Assembly: GCF_020536995.1 (NCBI RefSeq) | Contig: NC_068360.1 | Span: forward strand, 91,244,919 to 91,308,918 | Source: Dreissena polymorpha | Lineage: Eukaryota; Mollusca; Bivalvia; Myida; Dreissenidae | Length of the DNA stretch: 64,000 bases | Reading direction: 5' to 3' | Shown here: positions 1-13,000 of the stretch, piece after piece | Layout: each line of letters opens with the position of its first letter | Position numbering within the stretch: position 1 is the first letter of the stretch | The notes under the pieces: generated by a model | What the model was told of the DNA's origin: nothing | Databases searched by the model: none | The model's input: the letters and a program-made list of their open reading frames with translations, nothing else | Position numbers and translations under genes: made by a program

Positions 1-848
1 TGTAATAAGGATGTAATTTACTAAATCAATCTGCTGTTAGACTGATAAACATCCAAATACTAGTAAAAAGTGAATGTTTTCAAAAGCATTGGCATTTACA
101 CATCATTTGTAGATGATGTTTTACCAAAATTATATTTTTGTATATTTTATATAACTGATGTGTTTTGAAGCAAATAACAACATCGATGCGATAGAAATTT
201 TCCAAATAAAAATTAAATCAAGTTTAAAAGTATGTCATACTATACAGATATGGGATTTGTCGAACCTATATGAATGGGTGAAATTATAAGAAAGAGGTTT
301 ACTAACAATAATAAATTAGTTGCAGTAGTCTGCACGTTTATAATTGCGAGAATTGTAAATAATCTTGCCTTCAAATAAATTCGAACCAGACTTCTGGAGA
401 AACCCATCTCGTAACCAAGGCATTGCTCAGGCTTTTTTACAAATTATCGATCAATAGCATTATAAACGCTTTATTATTTTACCGATTTTGATCGTTGGTT
501 AACCATAAATGAACTGTTTATTTTATAAAATTCTTCGACGATGACGTTTCTTAACGTTTTTTCATAATAATGTATGCTAAACATTATGGTAAGGATCTAG
601 AAACTAAATAAATAAGTCATCTTGCCAAACTTTAAATAAAACGGGTTTTGATTTTGTTTTGATATCATCCACGATGTGTATTGAGATATAGGATTCTGAA
701 AAAAAAAACAGGTGTTTTAGAACCATGTAGTTGACGTTTTACTTGATAGAAATAAAGACACATTAAGTTATGTAACATGGAATAAACTTCAAGTCATGTA
801 ACATGAAATAAACGTTTGCTTTACGCCCTAATCATAAGTTGTTATTTT
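1..848. other. AT-rich intergenic DNA, nothing recognised
   Basis: No supported exon, RNA gene or recognisable repeat was seen here on either strand. The sequence is AT-rich with short A/T runs. Confidence 0.6.
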
Positions 849-1256
849 ATGCTTTCCGATGGTTTAAAGAGAAATATCATTGAAAATAAAACTGTTATTT
901 CATTGTTTTAAACAGAGAAAAATAACAGTGACTAATATCGATATTTTTCACTGTTTTAATGTGATGTTTTTTCGACAAAATGACGTCATAAATCCAGCGA
1001 AATTATCAAGTCAAACTCTTTTACAATGTCAATAAACGTTAGTTGCAAAAAGCATTAAATAAAAAGAAAAGTTGTTGGATTCGATGGAATTTCGATTTAA
1101 ATACGCTCGTGGTCATAAAATACATATTTTCACTCGTGGCTGCGCCACTCGTTAAAATATTATTTTATATGATCACTCGTGAAATAAAATCGATATTCCA
1201 TCGAATCCAACAGCAAAGACCTATAGTCTTTGCCAACAGATATCCTCTATATATCC
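849..1256 (+). repeat. Dispersed repeat with internal foldback, copy 1
   Basis: This ~408-bp segment is repeated at 29521-29902 in the same orientation, beginning ATGCTTTCCG and ending ATATCCTCTATAT in both. Each copy carries a block with TGACGTCA-type sites and then a long imperfect palindrome (here 1074-1211). The palindrome is bounded by GTTGGATTCGATGGAA and its inverse and centred on GTGGCTGCGCCAC. The arms can form a stem of over 50 bp. No coding capacity is convincing; the 89-codon frame inside runs through the palindrome. It is probably a non-autonomous foldback element; the family is unknown to me. Confidence 0.7.
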
Positions 1257-1781
1257 AGATAAAATACCTTATCATCTTTCCTATTGACAAGGTTTCCCAA
1301 TATCAAATATAGATGAAATGAAGATCACAAAGATATATTTCTTTTATTTTTGAGTCGTTTACATTCAATTTTAATAAAATTCAATGTTATTTTTAAAATA
1401 TACTTATTCGTCTGTGCAGGGCAAAAGTATTTTTTGTCAAGGCTCAAGTAAATGTTAGTAAAATAGCTCATACAAGATCTCACGAAGAAAGTTTTATTCT
1501 CACTAAGATTTTCAAAAGGATGATTAGTTTATCTGGATCGGTGAATAAAACTAGGCAACAATCAATGCTTTCAGGTGAAGCGCTACTTGGATTTATCTCA
1601 AGTGCAATTTTAAGCTAATAATTGAGCTCATGTTCCTGCTTGAGTTTTTATATAGATATTAAGATATTGTGATTTTCATAAGCATATGCTTAATTGTTTA
1701 AATCAGTATTAAATTATTGAATTGAAACTGTGTACGTATTTTAACAAAATATATTTTAGCAATATATATATTTATATATAT

Positions 1782-2440
1782 AGGACAGATACAGAAGCCG
1801 TTACCAGACGGTACCATCATATTTTGTTTGGATGTGAAGGCTCTTTACCCCAGCGTACCAAGAGAGTGCGGTAGTAACTGAAGCTCTCAATCGGCGAGTG
1901 CAACCGGAAGTTCCAACCAACGACATGATCATAATGATGGACAATGTCCTAAATAACAACACCATTTCATTCAATGGATACCACATGCAAAATGAAGTAA
2001 CTGCCATAGGATCGCACTTAGGTATGAAATACGCGTCGACCTACATGGGAGCCTGGGAGAAAGAATTATTTTTGGTATCAAATAAACATCCAATAGCTTA
2101 CTTCCGGTTCGTTGATGATGTTTGGGGCTTGTGGAAACATGGTTTGGAGGCAATAAAGACATTCCACGCGTTTGCAAATACAATCCATCCACGAATACAG
2201 CTCGAGCTCCGCTACTCAACAGAGCAGCTCGAATTCCTAGACACTATGACGTCAATTCGAACAGGAAGGCTGGTTTCAGACTTACACACCAAACCAACAG
2301 ATAGGCACCTCTACCTGCACAAGGACTCGTCTCATACCGAGTCTACGAAAAGGTCATTCCGTACGGCTTAGGTGTGAGGCTGAAACGAATATGTTCGGAA
2401 GAGACGGACTACAAAAAACACAAAGATGAGATCAAAGAAT
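1782..2440 (+). mobile_element. Penelope-like element reverse transcriptase fragment
   Basis: Conceptual translation gives the C-terminal half of a Penelope-like (PLE) reverse transcriptase. Visible motifs are LDVKALYPSVPR near the start, TAIGSHLGMKYASTYMGAWE, the catalytic-type YFRFVDDVWGLW with FVDD at about 2108-2119, LEFLD, and TKPTDRHLYLHKDSSH, followed by IPYGLGVRLKRICSEE. This motif order is diagnostic of PLEs and differs from LINE or LTR reverse transcriptases. The copy lacks the N-terminal RT part and the GIY-YIG endonuclease, is not one continuous frame, and is best called a dead fragment. It sits between short TA microsatellites at both edges. Confidence 0.88.
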
Positions 2441-2452
2441 ATATATATATAA

Positions 2453-3328
2453 TAGACAATTGAATGTAACCTTTCTAAATTAGAAATATCAGAGACTTTT
2501 GCATTTATAATCATATAAACCCATAGGTTTACATGTATAAAATTATCAGAGCTAAAATTCTGTACAAATCAGATCACTGTTACATTATAAACCCAAGAGG
2601 CTGTTGCTTATCCTTTTTAAAAGCATTGTTAAAATAATTGAATTAAAATATTGAGTTCAAATACGAGCACTATTACACAATAGAGCAATAGTTTAGAAAA
2701 TCAAGTATTGCCCCGATCAGATTAAAATGACCTGATTGGCAACAACTTCTGGTATGACTTATTAGGTTAGGCTACTGTACTGTGCAATAATATTGTTGAC
2801 ATTTTCAGTGTCTTTTCAGCGTTTATATTTTCATTTAAATAAAAACAATTAAGAGTATATACCATGTTATGCGGTAGTGAATAACTGCAGGAACTTCCGC
2901 GCTTGTATTTACTATTCACATTATTAATACAATGGACTTTATAATTCGAAACCCAAAACATCGATCACGTTAACAAATGTATTTGTTGATACGAGGGGCC
3001 TCGTTTAAATCAATCAGATAAACTATAGTTTACATGTATCGATTGATAAACAGATTTTACGCTGTCGTTCTCACACATGCGCAGTAAGCCGCAGACACGT
3101 TGGTATAATACAGCCGATGACACTAACTGCGCTGTTACTCAAGATAACAACATAAAAACATCGGCAACAAGGGTAAGTTTTTTCTCTAAATCTTAAATCT
3201 TTATAGTAGCTTTTTTAAATACAATTGATGAGTTAAACTTTAAATACATGTTTAACTATTACTTATTGATGGAGCATATTGAATTAAAAAGAGACGCTCG
3301 TGAAAAATAATAGAAAACCGATAATATG
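2453..3328. other. Intergenic, nothing recognised
   Basis: No supported gene or repeat family recognised. Short open frames here lack coding signatures or splice context. Confidence 0.5.
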
Positions 3329-3587
3329 AGTCGCGTTCTGTGAAAACTGGTCATAATGCATGTGCGTTAAGTGTCGTCATAGATTAGCCTGTGCAGTCCG
3401 CACAGGCTAATCAGGGACGACACTTTCCGCCTAAATTGGAATTTTGATAAGAAGAGACTTCATTATAACAAAAATTGTCATAAAATCGGAAACTTTCGTC
3501 CATGATTAGCCTGTGCGAACTGCACAGGCTAATCTGGGACGACACTTTACGCACATGCATTAGGCCTAGTTTTCTCAGAACACGACT
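3329..3587. repeat. Foldback MITE-like element with nested palindromes, copy 1
   Basis: The element begins AGTCGCGTTCTG and ends with the near-inverse CAGAACACGACT, giving terminal inverted repeats that extend inward about 90 bp. Each arm holds a smaller palindrome, AGCCTGTGCAGTCCGCACAG on the left and its near copy on the right, next to GGGACGACACTTT. A second, more diverged copy lies at 20836-21096. The structure is that of a non-autonomous foldback/MITE; no coding sequence. I recall this motif as abundant in bivalve genomes, but the parent transposon is not evident. Confidence 0.82.
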
Positions 3588-4200
3588 TATAAAATGTACT
3601 TGACGTACGTTTATTTATGGAAGAAGTATTACATGCGTTTTAATTTTCGTATTCAGTTGTCGTATTGATAACTGAATTAAGCAATAAGTTAAACTAGTTC
3701 TGCACTTTAAATGAAAACGTAAACGTTCACTAATGTGTGGATGACATATACAGAATTATGATTGATTACATTAAACATATAATTGTCTGATTTCATCTTC
3801 GCTTTTGATGCATTGTAAAAACACTTGACATTATTTGTTATGTCTTCTTCGTGAAGATGCCTTTTCGTTATAAAACATACCATACCTTAACAATACATTG
3901 AAACTACTAAAATATATCGCGTGAACACATTGCATCCGTCAAAATATACATTCTATCTGTGAAAGCCTTATTTTACAATAAACAGTGGATAATAACTACA
4001 AAACGTGACGATTTTATAAGAAAACTACATCTGATTTAATTATTTTTTACAAATAATTAAAAAATATCACGGAAGTACAAAAGAATTTGATATGAAAGTT
4101 AAGCAAATTAAAGTGAAGAAAAATCTACCAATATGAACGATACTTCCTAGGTTGCGCTATCGGTTTGTGTAGTTTTAAGTCCGTACACGTTAAGGGTGAG

Positions 4201-4420
4201 TTTAACCCATGTATGCCCAGTGGACTCTCCCATCCTTCTAAATTGGATCAATTTATTTCCAAAATTACGGATGTCTAGTATATGTATTTCTATATTAAGA
4301 ATATTTCTAACAGAAATTTCTTTGAGCAAACAGCGCAGACCCTGATGATGCGGCGTCTCATCTGGGTCTACGCTGTTTGCCAAGGCCTTTTTTTCTAGAC
4401 GCTATGCATAAATGGGTTAA
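4201..4420. repeat. MITE-like element with TTAACCCAT terminal inverted repeats
   Basis: The left end TTTAACCCATGTATGCC matches the inverse of the right end, read as TTAACCCATTTATGC. The right half also has a strong internal hairpin in which GCAAACAGCGCAGACCC pairs with GGGTCTACGCTGTTTGC around a GC-rich loop. A 78-codon antisense frame (starting MANSVDPDETPHH) is a translation of this repeat, not a gene. Probably a non-autonomous DNA transposon. Confidence 0.72.
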
Positions 4421-6998
4421 CTATCGAATTGCACATTATAGGCGCAATCTAATGTATCTTAGCAATAAAAATAACAGTAACTTGTCAAATAAGTTGACTT
4501 TAAGTCAACATGAAATATGTTTCAAGAAGTAAAACTGAGGTATACATCGTTTTTATGTTCATGCTAATCGGTCGGAATTTTTGCGAAAAAAGTTGTTCCC
4601 TTTTTGGCCGTATATGGTAATGTCAGATTAAATTATTCTGAAATTAAATTGTTCATTTTCCTTAAAATAAAATGGTATCATTTGTTACATTGAATGAAGG
4701 TGTAAATAATATTATAGTAAAACAGTTCAATTTTTAACTTCGAATAACATATCCACAGGCAGGATATGTCGACAGTCCCGCATAAACACTTTGAGATAAA
4801 CATACATGTATAAAGTACGACGATAATCATTGCATTTATTTTGGCTTTTCTCCAAGTTTGTGATTTTCGGAAATGCTTGTTCATGCAAAATCAATACCTC
4901 TCGTTGATAAGGGTTATATACGTAAGATATCGGTAAAACACTTGAAAGATCGTACATTTGACATGATTTGGGTGTCTCTTGTAAACAGCCGATAAAAATG
5001 TGGCCACATTTGAAATTTTAACTAACACTGACTATGCGTTTATGAGTTTCAAAGATTGAAGGGAGATGGGTCTATTGAATATTTTACGAAAGGGCCAATA
5101 TGGCCAAGGGTGGCCCATCTGAGTTTAATATGACATATTGGGATTACATGTCCATAAGCAATATTAACTAAATTTTCTTGTATTATCCCTCATATATGTA
5201 TGTGTGCTTCCATATAGTTCAACGTTTAAATAATGATGATTATCTCCAAGTGCTACACCACATATTGTCAAAGGCACGCGATCTATTTTAAAAGAGTTAT
5301 AACCTTTTCTTTAAAATTACATTAACAGCTTCTGTGCGCAAATTCAGCTATACTTTGCATGTGATATTAGTCAAACGTTTACAGAATTATTATCTTAAGT
5401 GCTAAAGCATAATAGTCAAGGTTTTGCGATTGCAAAGAGTTATTGCACTTTCTCATACTTCCATTCAGCCCTTCACAGAAGTGTGGCTTCTATGTTTTTT
5501 AGATTGCCTGACAATAGATGAAATAGTTTTTGGATAATTTCGACACTTTTCGGCTCGTTCATGTAACATAGAAAAAGAATGCCAATATCTTCATGACCAC
5601 AATGGGGTTTAGGTCAAGGTGCTTTCTGATGATTTGACTTACCCCTAACAAAGCTCTTGTTTCCCATAAAGTTGAATAAAAATATTTTTCAACTGTAATT
5701 AAATCTGGATACTTTAGCAGCAAAATAACTCGGTACCACAGGAACACTCAGTCTGCTTATTCGATCTGCGTCTATGTTAGTTAGACGCGTATTTCACGGA
5801 TAATAGATTATAACTTTTACACACGGAGATTACAATTTTACCGATTTCGATTAATGATTTATTTCATAAACGAACCCACATTTTTTACATTTCCTCTAAC
5901 TTAGATATCTCATTTTGAGTGTTAAAATGTAATGCATATTTCTTTTTTTTAAATCAAAGATACTTGCTTTGAAAACTGAAACTGTTATTTTACAAATGAA
6001 CAACAACTCCCTTTAACGTTCAAATTTTACCAATACTGTTTTACTACAATACTGCTGTGATAGTGAGTTTTATTGTTTTACGGCTATTATCATAAGATAT
6101 ACCTAAGTTTTAATTGAAAATTACAATACCATTACGCTAATTGAAAGTGTTCTCGCCATTTTTTCCAAAAGAACTAGTTTGGTAAGCTTCATTTAATCAC
6201 TAAACTATTTCTTTGGACAAGTTGATGTAACCCACAAGCCAAATCCATTGAGTTTAACGCCAATAATAATCATTAAAACGGCTCATAAACACACGGCCTA
6301 AATAGTAAAGTTATTGACCGCATTCTAAAGTCTGATTATATCTCGCAACGCTATACTGTTCGTAGGCTTAAATCAAGAAGTTCGTTTTAAAATCTGTGAA
6401 ACCCAATATATTTTGTTGAATAATTTTACTTGCAAATGTAAAATTTATGTCGGGTTTTAATGAATCACTGCACTTCCATTTATTGTTCTGTCCGTTTACT
6501 TCAATACAATATTGGTTATTCATGTCGGAAGTACACATGTTAGTAATACTCACCTGTGAATTAGAAGCTTTTCGTGTACAGGATTATTAATCATTTGCCA
6601 GCTTAAGGGGTTAATAGCAATGCCCAATATTGTCTGTCAGTCGACCCAATTGTACGTAATATTTTCATGTCTTCCCAACATGCCTTCTCTCATTGAAGGA
6701 TTGTTATGAAACCTTGCTCCTTTTAAAGAAAATTGAGCCGATGTTAAGGAGGCGTGTGCCTTTGACGCTAGGTAAAGATCGAAGTCACTTAAGGGCGATT
6801 CAATTTTGAAGACTAGTTTTTCGTGTCTAGTCACTCCATCTCATGGACTATTTCGGACTCCAAGGCAAAAATGATGACGGCGAGGGACGATGCTATCCTT
6901 CGGACATCTTTATTGATATACGGAGGCACCATTGAAATAACAAAACTGGGTTGTATTTACACGTTTCTTTTATTATTTGGCTTTCTTTTTTATTACAG
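4421..6998. other. Gene-free stretch upstream of the ZNFX1-like gene
   Basis: No supported coding exon. About 5040-5760 looks repeat-derived, with AAGAGTTAT and GAGTTATTGCACTTT phrases common in mollusc dispersed repeats, but I found no second copy in the window. The right edge, CTTTCTTTTTTATTACAG ending at 6998, is a good 3' splice site, so the ZNFX1-like transcript probably has an upstream non-coding exon here. I could not place its donor or a promoter. Confidence 0.5.
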
Positions 6999-7040
6999 TA
7001 ACTGATAACGAAAAAACACCACGGTGGACAACATTATCCA

Positions 7041-10000
7041 ATGCAAAGAACATTTCTTAAGGCAGGGGATCCGCCTGTAGATTCGAAAGAGAATGTGACA
7101 TCAGGCCAGAATGAAACCAGTCGATATTACCATGACCAGTCTGTACTCGAAGATAAACACGTCAGAAATAAGTTAGATATACAATCTCAACTTGAAAGCA
7201 AAAGGCATTCTAGTAAAAAAAATCTATCTGCTGATCGAACTGATTTTGATATGCCAAGGGCCATTTATTATCATAATAGCGGAGGACAAAATGCAGAGTC
7301 TTCCTCAGGCAAACGTCAGCCGATTGTATCGACAACGAATTCTGCTCAATTCCAAAGAGGGAAAGGAAACCTCGTCCGAAGAGGGCTGCATGTTAGTCCA
7401 GACCGAAACGAGTTAGGTGGTAGTTTGCATAAAACGGCACTTGATATACATGAGAGAAACGACGAACAACCAACAATGAACAGTTTACAGAACAACAACA
7501 AAAGGACACTGAAAGAATATGAGTCAACATCTCCGTTTTCTTTTCAAAAAACGACGATGAGCTCTGAGGAACTATCAAATCGTTCTTCAGAAACCATATA
7601 CAGGCGTAAATACAGTGGAAATAAAGATCAAAATGATCAACATGGTATGCTTTCGGGAAGCGGTCAAAGTAACAGACGTAACGAGAGAAAAACTGTTGAA
7701 AAGTTTAAATCCTGTTTAGTGCCCGACACTGATGCACAATCATTCTACCAAAGCCACACAGAAAACAATATTGAATACATCGATGGATGTAGACCTAAAA
7801 AACAAAGCATGATACATCCAGCCAAGAGTGGATCTACTCCCAGTAAGGATACCAAAATGGGTAATAAGGAATCTAATATTTATCAGTCAACGACTAGAGA
7901 TGAAAGACATGATGATAAACTATCAATCACAGGAACTTCTAACCATGAACCAGTCGGCTACGGTTTTCCATTTCTAAAAGCAATGGAAAACAACGACGCG
8001 TCTCACATTGTTATGGAACTAACGAAAAAAGATATCGCATTACGAAAATGTATTGTAAGAACAAAGTTAGATCCAGAATTGCTGTTGCTCTTCCTTAAAG
8101 TGTTGAACAAAGCTTTCGAAAGTGTAGATGTGCCAACCGCGCTTTATACACTTTTTGAAATATTATGCGAAGAGGGTTTTTGGGAAGCTCTTCTAACATT
8201 CTTGATCGACCTGCAGTCAAGTTCCGACTCCGATAAAAAACACCCTGTTGTAACATGTGTGACGGAAATTATGACAAATCAAGTGGCCAAAAATCCAATG
8301 TCTATCACTGTATTTAGAAGGTTGTTTACAATTATAAAAATGATCGCTGATGACCCAGCAAACGCTTCTGGTATTAGCGATTTAACAAGGGAATCATTGA
8401 ACGATTTTGCTGATCTTAATAATGCTTATAGAAAAGACGAAAAACCATTTGAACACAGTCATGAAGGTAAACCACCAGACGACTTTAGAACCATTCCGGT
8501 TCTTCCGAGAATAGAAGAAATCAAAGGCTTCATTCAACCATTTCTACGAAAGAACAAACTGAGCGGACAATACGAAGACGTAGATGATTATTTAGATGTA
8601 CAATTTAGACTTCTAAGAGAAGATTTTATTGGCCCTTTAAGGGATGGCATCACGGAGTACATAAAGCACAATGAAAACAAAACTAAACCAAACGTTAGAA
8701 ATACTGATGTTCGTTTATACCGAAACGTATTTGTTGTTGGACCAGAACTTACTGAATTTGGTTTAAGTTTCAAAATGAAAATGGAAATGACACCTGGACT
8801 AAGAAAAATACATTGGGAGTTAGGAAAACGTTTGATATATGGATCATTGGTTTGTCTTTCCGTCGATGAATTTGACACGCTTGTTTTGGCTACCGTAGTT
8901 GACAATAAAAAGATAAAAGACGGGATATTTACTGTTTTTATTGAAGATGAAAACGTAAAGATATCAGAAGTGCTAAACAGAAACTTTATTGTGGCTGAAT
9001 CTACTGTGTATTTTGAATCTTACAAACATGTTTTATCTGGGCTTCAATCCATTAACGAAACGAATTTCTCATTTGCAAAACATATTGTATATAGCCAACC
9101 TAAAAGCTCCCCACCTGCTTATTTAGATCACCAAACATCTTTTGATTTGTGGCCGTTGATACACGACGACTACACAATTGTTCACCCTAGCCATATTCGA
9201 AACGAGATGCAAAGGTATCACAAGCGTATTGTGTCACAAGAAAACAAAAAGTCTGCACGTGTGAAAGTACTTGACAAATCCTCATGGCCAGCAAAGGAAA
9301 GCCTACAATTGGACGGCTCGCAGCTGCAAGCCATACAGAACGCACTATCAAGAGAATTTGCAATTATTCAAGGCCCACCAGGTACGGGTAAAACTTACAT
9401 TGGTCTTAAGTTGGCAAAGATTTTACTTCACAACAAAGACACATGGGGCAATGATAGAGGAATGGCCTCACCGATGTTGATAGTTTGCTATACAAACCAC
9501 GCACTTGATCAATTTCTGGAGGGAGTTGCGCAATTTTATCGCGGAGACTTGGTGCGCGTTGGTGGCCGTTCGACGAATGAGCGTTTAAAAAACTATCAAT
9601 TGAAACAATATCGGATGGGCGCTTACAGTCCTCGGAGCGCAATCGGGAAAATGAAGCAATTAAAAGACTCGGCACGTAAGGATTTTGACGATTCTAAAAC
9701 TAAAATCCGCGAGTTAACCATTACTATACAAATCTGTTTACAAACTATAATCAATGAAGAAACATTACGTGATGTATTGAGCGATGGGCAATTCCAATCA
9801 TTGCAAACAAATACAATATCAACGAATACCGATGATTCTGCTCAATCAACTATAGCTCATTGGCTACGAACGGACTTGATAGAGCATGAGTGCAGACTGG
9901 CAATTTACGAAGGCCCCAATGAAGATGAGGATTTGGAAAACAGCATTCATGTAACAACAGGAAACGAAAGATCTGCTAGTATTCTTTTCGAAGATATACT

Positions 10001-13000
10001 ACCCGAGTTTGACACATCTGAGGTTACAATATTGTATCAAGCCAGACGGAAGATACTCTCAGGTTATAATGTCACTAAGGAACACGTGCATGAAATACTA
10101 AATCATATAACCAAGATTCGTTTTAATTTAAATGAAATAGATTTAAATATCAAAGAAGTTAAAAGCAATGAGGAATTATCCAAAAAAGAACAGAAAAACA
10201 AAATTAAGGAACTGCGAAGAGCTCAAAAGAGACTGAAGCAAGAAGAAAATGAGCTTCAGTTTCGCTTAAAAAAAGAACAATTACTTCGGAAATCTGTCAA
10301 GAACAAGATACCAAATCTAATTTTAAGTCATGATTTAATGACACACCAAGAAGTATGTGATATTGACGACATTTGGAAGCTCAACCTTAAAGACAGATGG
10401 AGACTTTATCGAAGCTGGGTGCAAACATATTGTTTGTATTTATACCATAAGATTGAACAAGAAAAGGAAGGTTTTAAGATCACAGCTAAACGATACAAAG
10501 AGGCACAAATGCTCGAAGATCGAGAAATATTGCGACATTCATCCGTTATCGGAATGACAACTACATGCGCTGCTCGATACCTCAGCACTCTACGGGACAT
10601 AAAACCTCCGATTGTGATTGTTGAGGAGGCGGCTGAAGTATTGGAAGCTCATATCATCACGACGCTCAGTGATGGATGCAAGCACCTTATTTTGATAGGT
10701 GATCACAAACAGTTGCGACCAAATCCATCGGTTTACAAACTGGCTATCAGATACAATCTGAACATAAGCCTTTTCGAACGCATGGTCAATAACGGAGTGC
10801 CACGCGATTGCTTAGAGCTTCAGCACAGGATGAGACCAGACATAGCGGACATCATGCGGCATATTTACCCAGGTCTGCAAGATCACAACCATGTGCGATT
10901 CTACGGCGATGTTAAAGGCTTAGCAAAGAATGTCATGTTCATCAATCATAACGAACCAGAAATTTCAAATGGCGAGTTCAAAAGTTATGCTAATCCATTT
11001 GAAGCCGATTATGTTGCTAAACTGGCAAAACATCTTTTGCTACAAGACTACAATGGGTCTCAAATAACCGTTCTCACCACATACACAGGTCAGTTACTTG
11101 AATTACAAAGACGAATGAACCGCGACGAATATGCAGATGTATATGTTACCGTAGTAGATAATTATCAAGGAGAAGAAAATGATATTGTTATATTGTCACT
11201 TGTTAGAAGCAACCATGAAAATCGAATAGGGTTTTTGAAAACTGAAAATAGAATTTGTGTTGCTCTTTCACGAGCAAGAATGGGATTCTTCGTAGTTGGT
11301 AATTTTGACCAATTATCATCTGTGTCGTCTTTGTGGAAAGCTATTACAGACGACATGATGAAACGGGGTTCTATCTCAAGTGGATTACAACTCCGCTGCG
11401 CTAATCATCCAAACGACCCACCGAAAATTGCAAAAACGGCCATGGACTTCCATGATGCTCCACTAGGCGGGTGTACGAAAATGTGTGAAGCAAGACTGAA
11501 TTGTGGCCATACTTGTCCACTGAAGTGTCATATAAAAGATCCCTCTCATAAATTGTTGAAGTGTCAAAAACCATGTTACCGACTTTGTGAACGGAGCCAT
11601 CAGTGCACAGGAAAATGTTATCAAGATCCTTGCCCACCATGTGCAGTAATTGTTACGATGACCATTCCACAATGCAAGCACTTGCAAGATATCGAATGTC
11701 ACTTGGATCCTTCTAAAGTTATTTGCAACACCAAACCTTGTCCTACAATTCTCGATTGCGGACATCCATGTACCCATGCATGCGGTTATTCGCATACTGA
11801 AAACTGTGAATATGAAATTGAAAAGAAATTTTTCTGTGGACATACATGTAAAATTCGTTGTTTCCAGAAAAATTTAGAACAATGTCCACAGCCTTGCGGC
11901 AGTATACTACAATGTGGCCATGAATGTGTTGGTACGTGTGGTTCTTGCTTAAAAGGAAGATATCACGACAGATGCAGACAGAAATGCAGTCGTATTTTAA
12001 TATGTGGTCATCAATGCGAATCACCGTGTGCGCATTGTTTGCCATGTGATCAGAAATGTCAAAACAAATGCGTACATAATACATGCAATAAACTGTGTGG
12101 CATCCCATGCACGCCTTGTAAGGAACCATGTACATGGTCTTGTAAACATGATCAATGCTCCAAACTTTGCAGTGAACCATGTAATCGGCCACCATGCAAC
12201 AAACCTTGCGAAAGAATATTAAACTGCAACCACATATGCATTGGTTTGTGTGGTGAGCCGTGTCCACACCTTTGCCGAATTTGTGATAAAGAAAAAGTTA
12301 CTGAGATTTTCTTTGGCTATGAAGACCTCCAAAACGCACGATTCGTAAAACTGGACGACTGTGGGCATGTACTTGAATCCACAGGTCTTGATTACTACAT
12401 GAATATGAAAGATGAAACCGGAGAGCTTTGTTTTAAATGCTGTCCAAAATGCAAAACGCCTATTCGCAAATGTGTGAGATATGGAAATATTGTGAACAAG
12501 CAGCTTCGAGATATTGAACAAGTCAAGATAGCAACTCTCGGTGGATCATTCGGAAAATTGAAAACAATGTTGGACGCGGAAACGAAGTTTTTGTTGAAAC
12601 AAAAAAATCCAATATCTAAGTCAAGCTACGCATCAATATCAGCTACGGAGCTCGCTTTAAAAAGTTGTAATGCTGCGATCAGAAATGCTTACTTCAAAAT
12701 TCAAAAGCGGATAACGTCCCTAAAAGAAAACAAAAGTTGTGTTATTTTATCTGATCAAGTTATTCAAACAATAAACGTTCAACTTCAAGTAATACATAAG
12801 TTCGAAACTTTGTTTGTGATGACAGTGAACACACAAAGAATGTCGTTTTTTGACGACATTGTTAAAAAAGTTGCAGAAGCTCGTTTTGTATTTTCTGAGC
12901 AAGAACTAATGGATATAAACACCGAATTAAACCGAGCCCAATTGTACTTCAAGTGTTATAAACTGGAGAAACATTTGAAACGAGTTGGTAAACATTCCAG

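Noticed and set aside
1043-1312. 89-codon frame near the left end
   Set aside because: Lies across the foldback palindrome of a dispersed repeat whose other copy at 29.5 kb does not keep the frame.
11743-12267. 174-codon antisense frame, and other antisense frames across 8588-12521
   Set aside because: Shadows of the ZNFX1-like coding exon; their Cys/His/Tyr bias mirrors the sense zinc-finger region and there are no domain matches.
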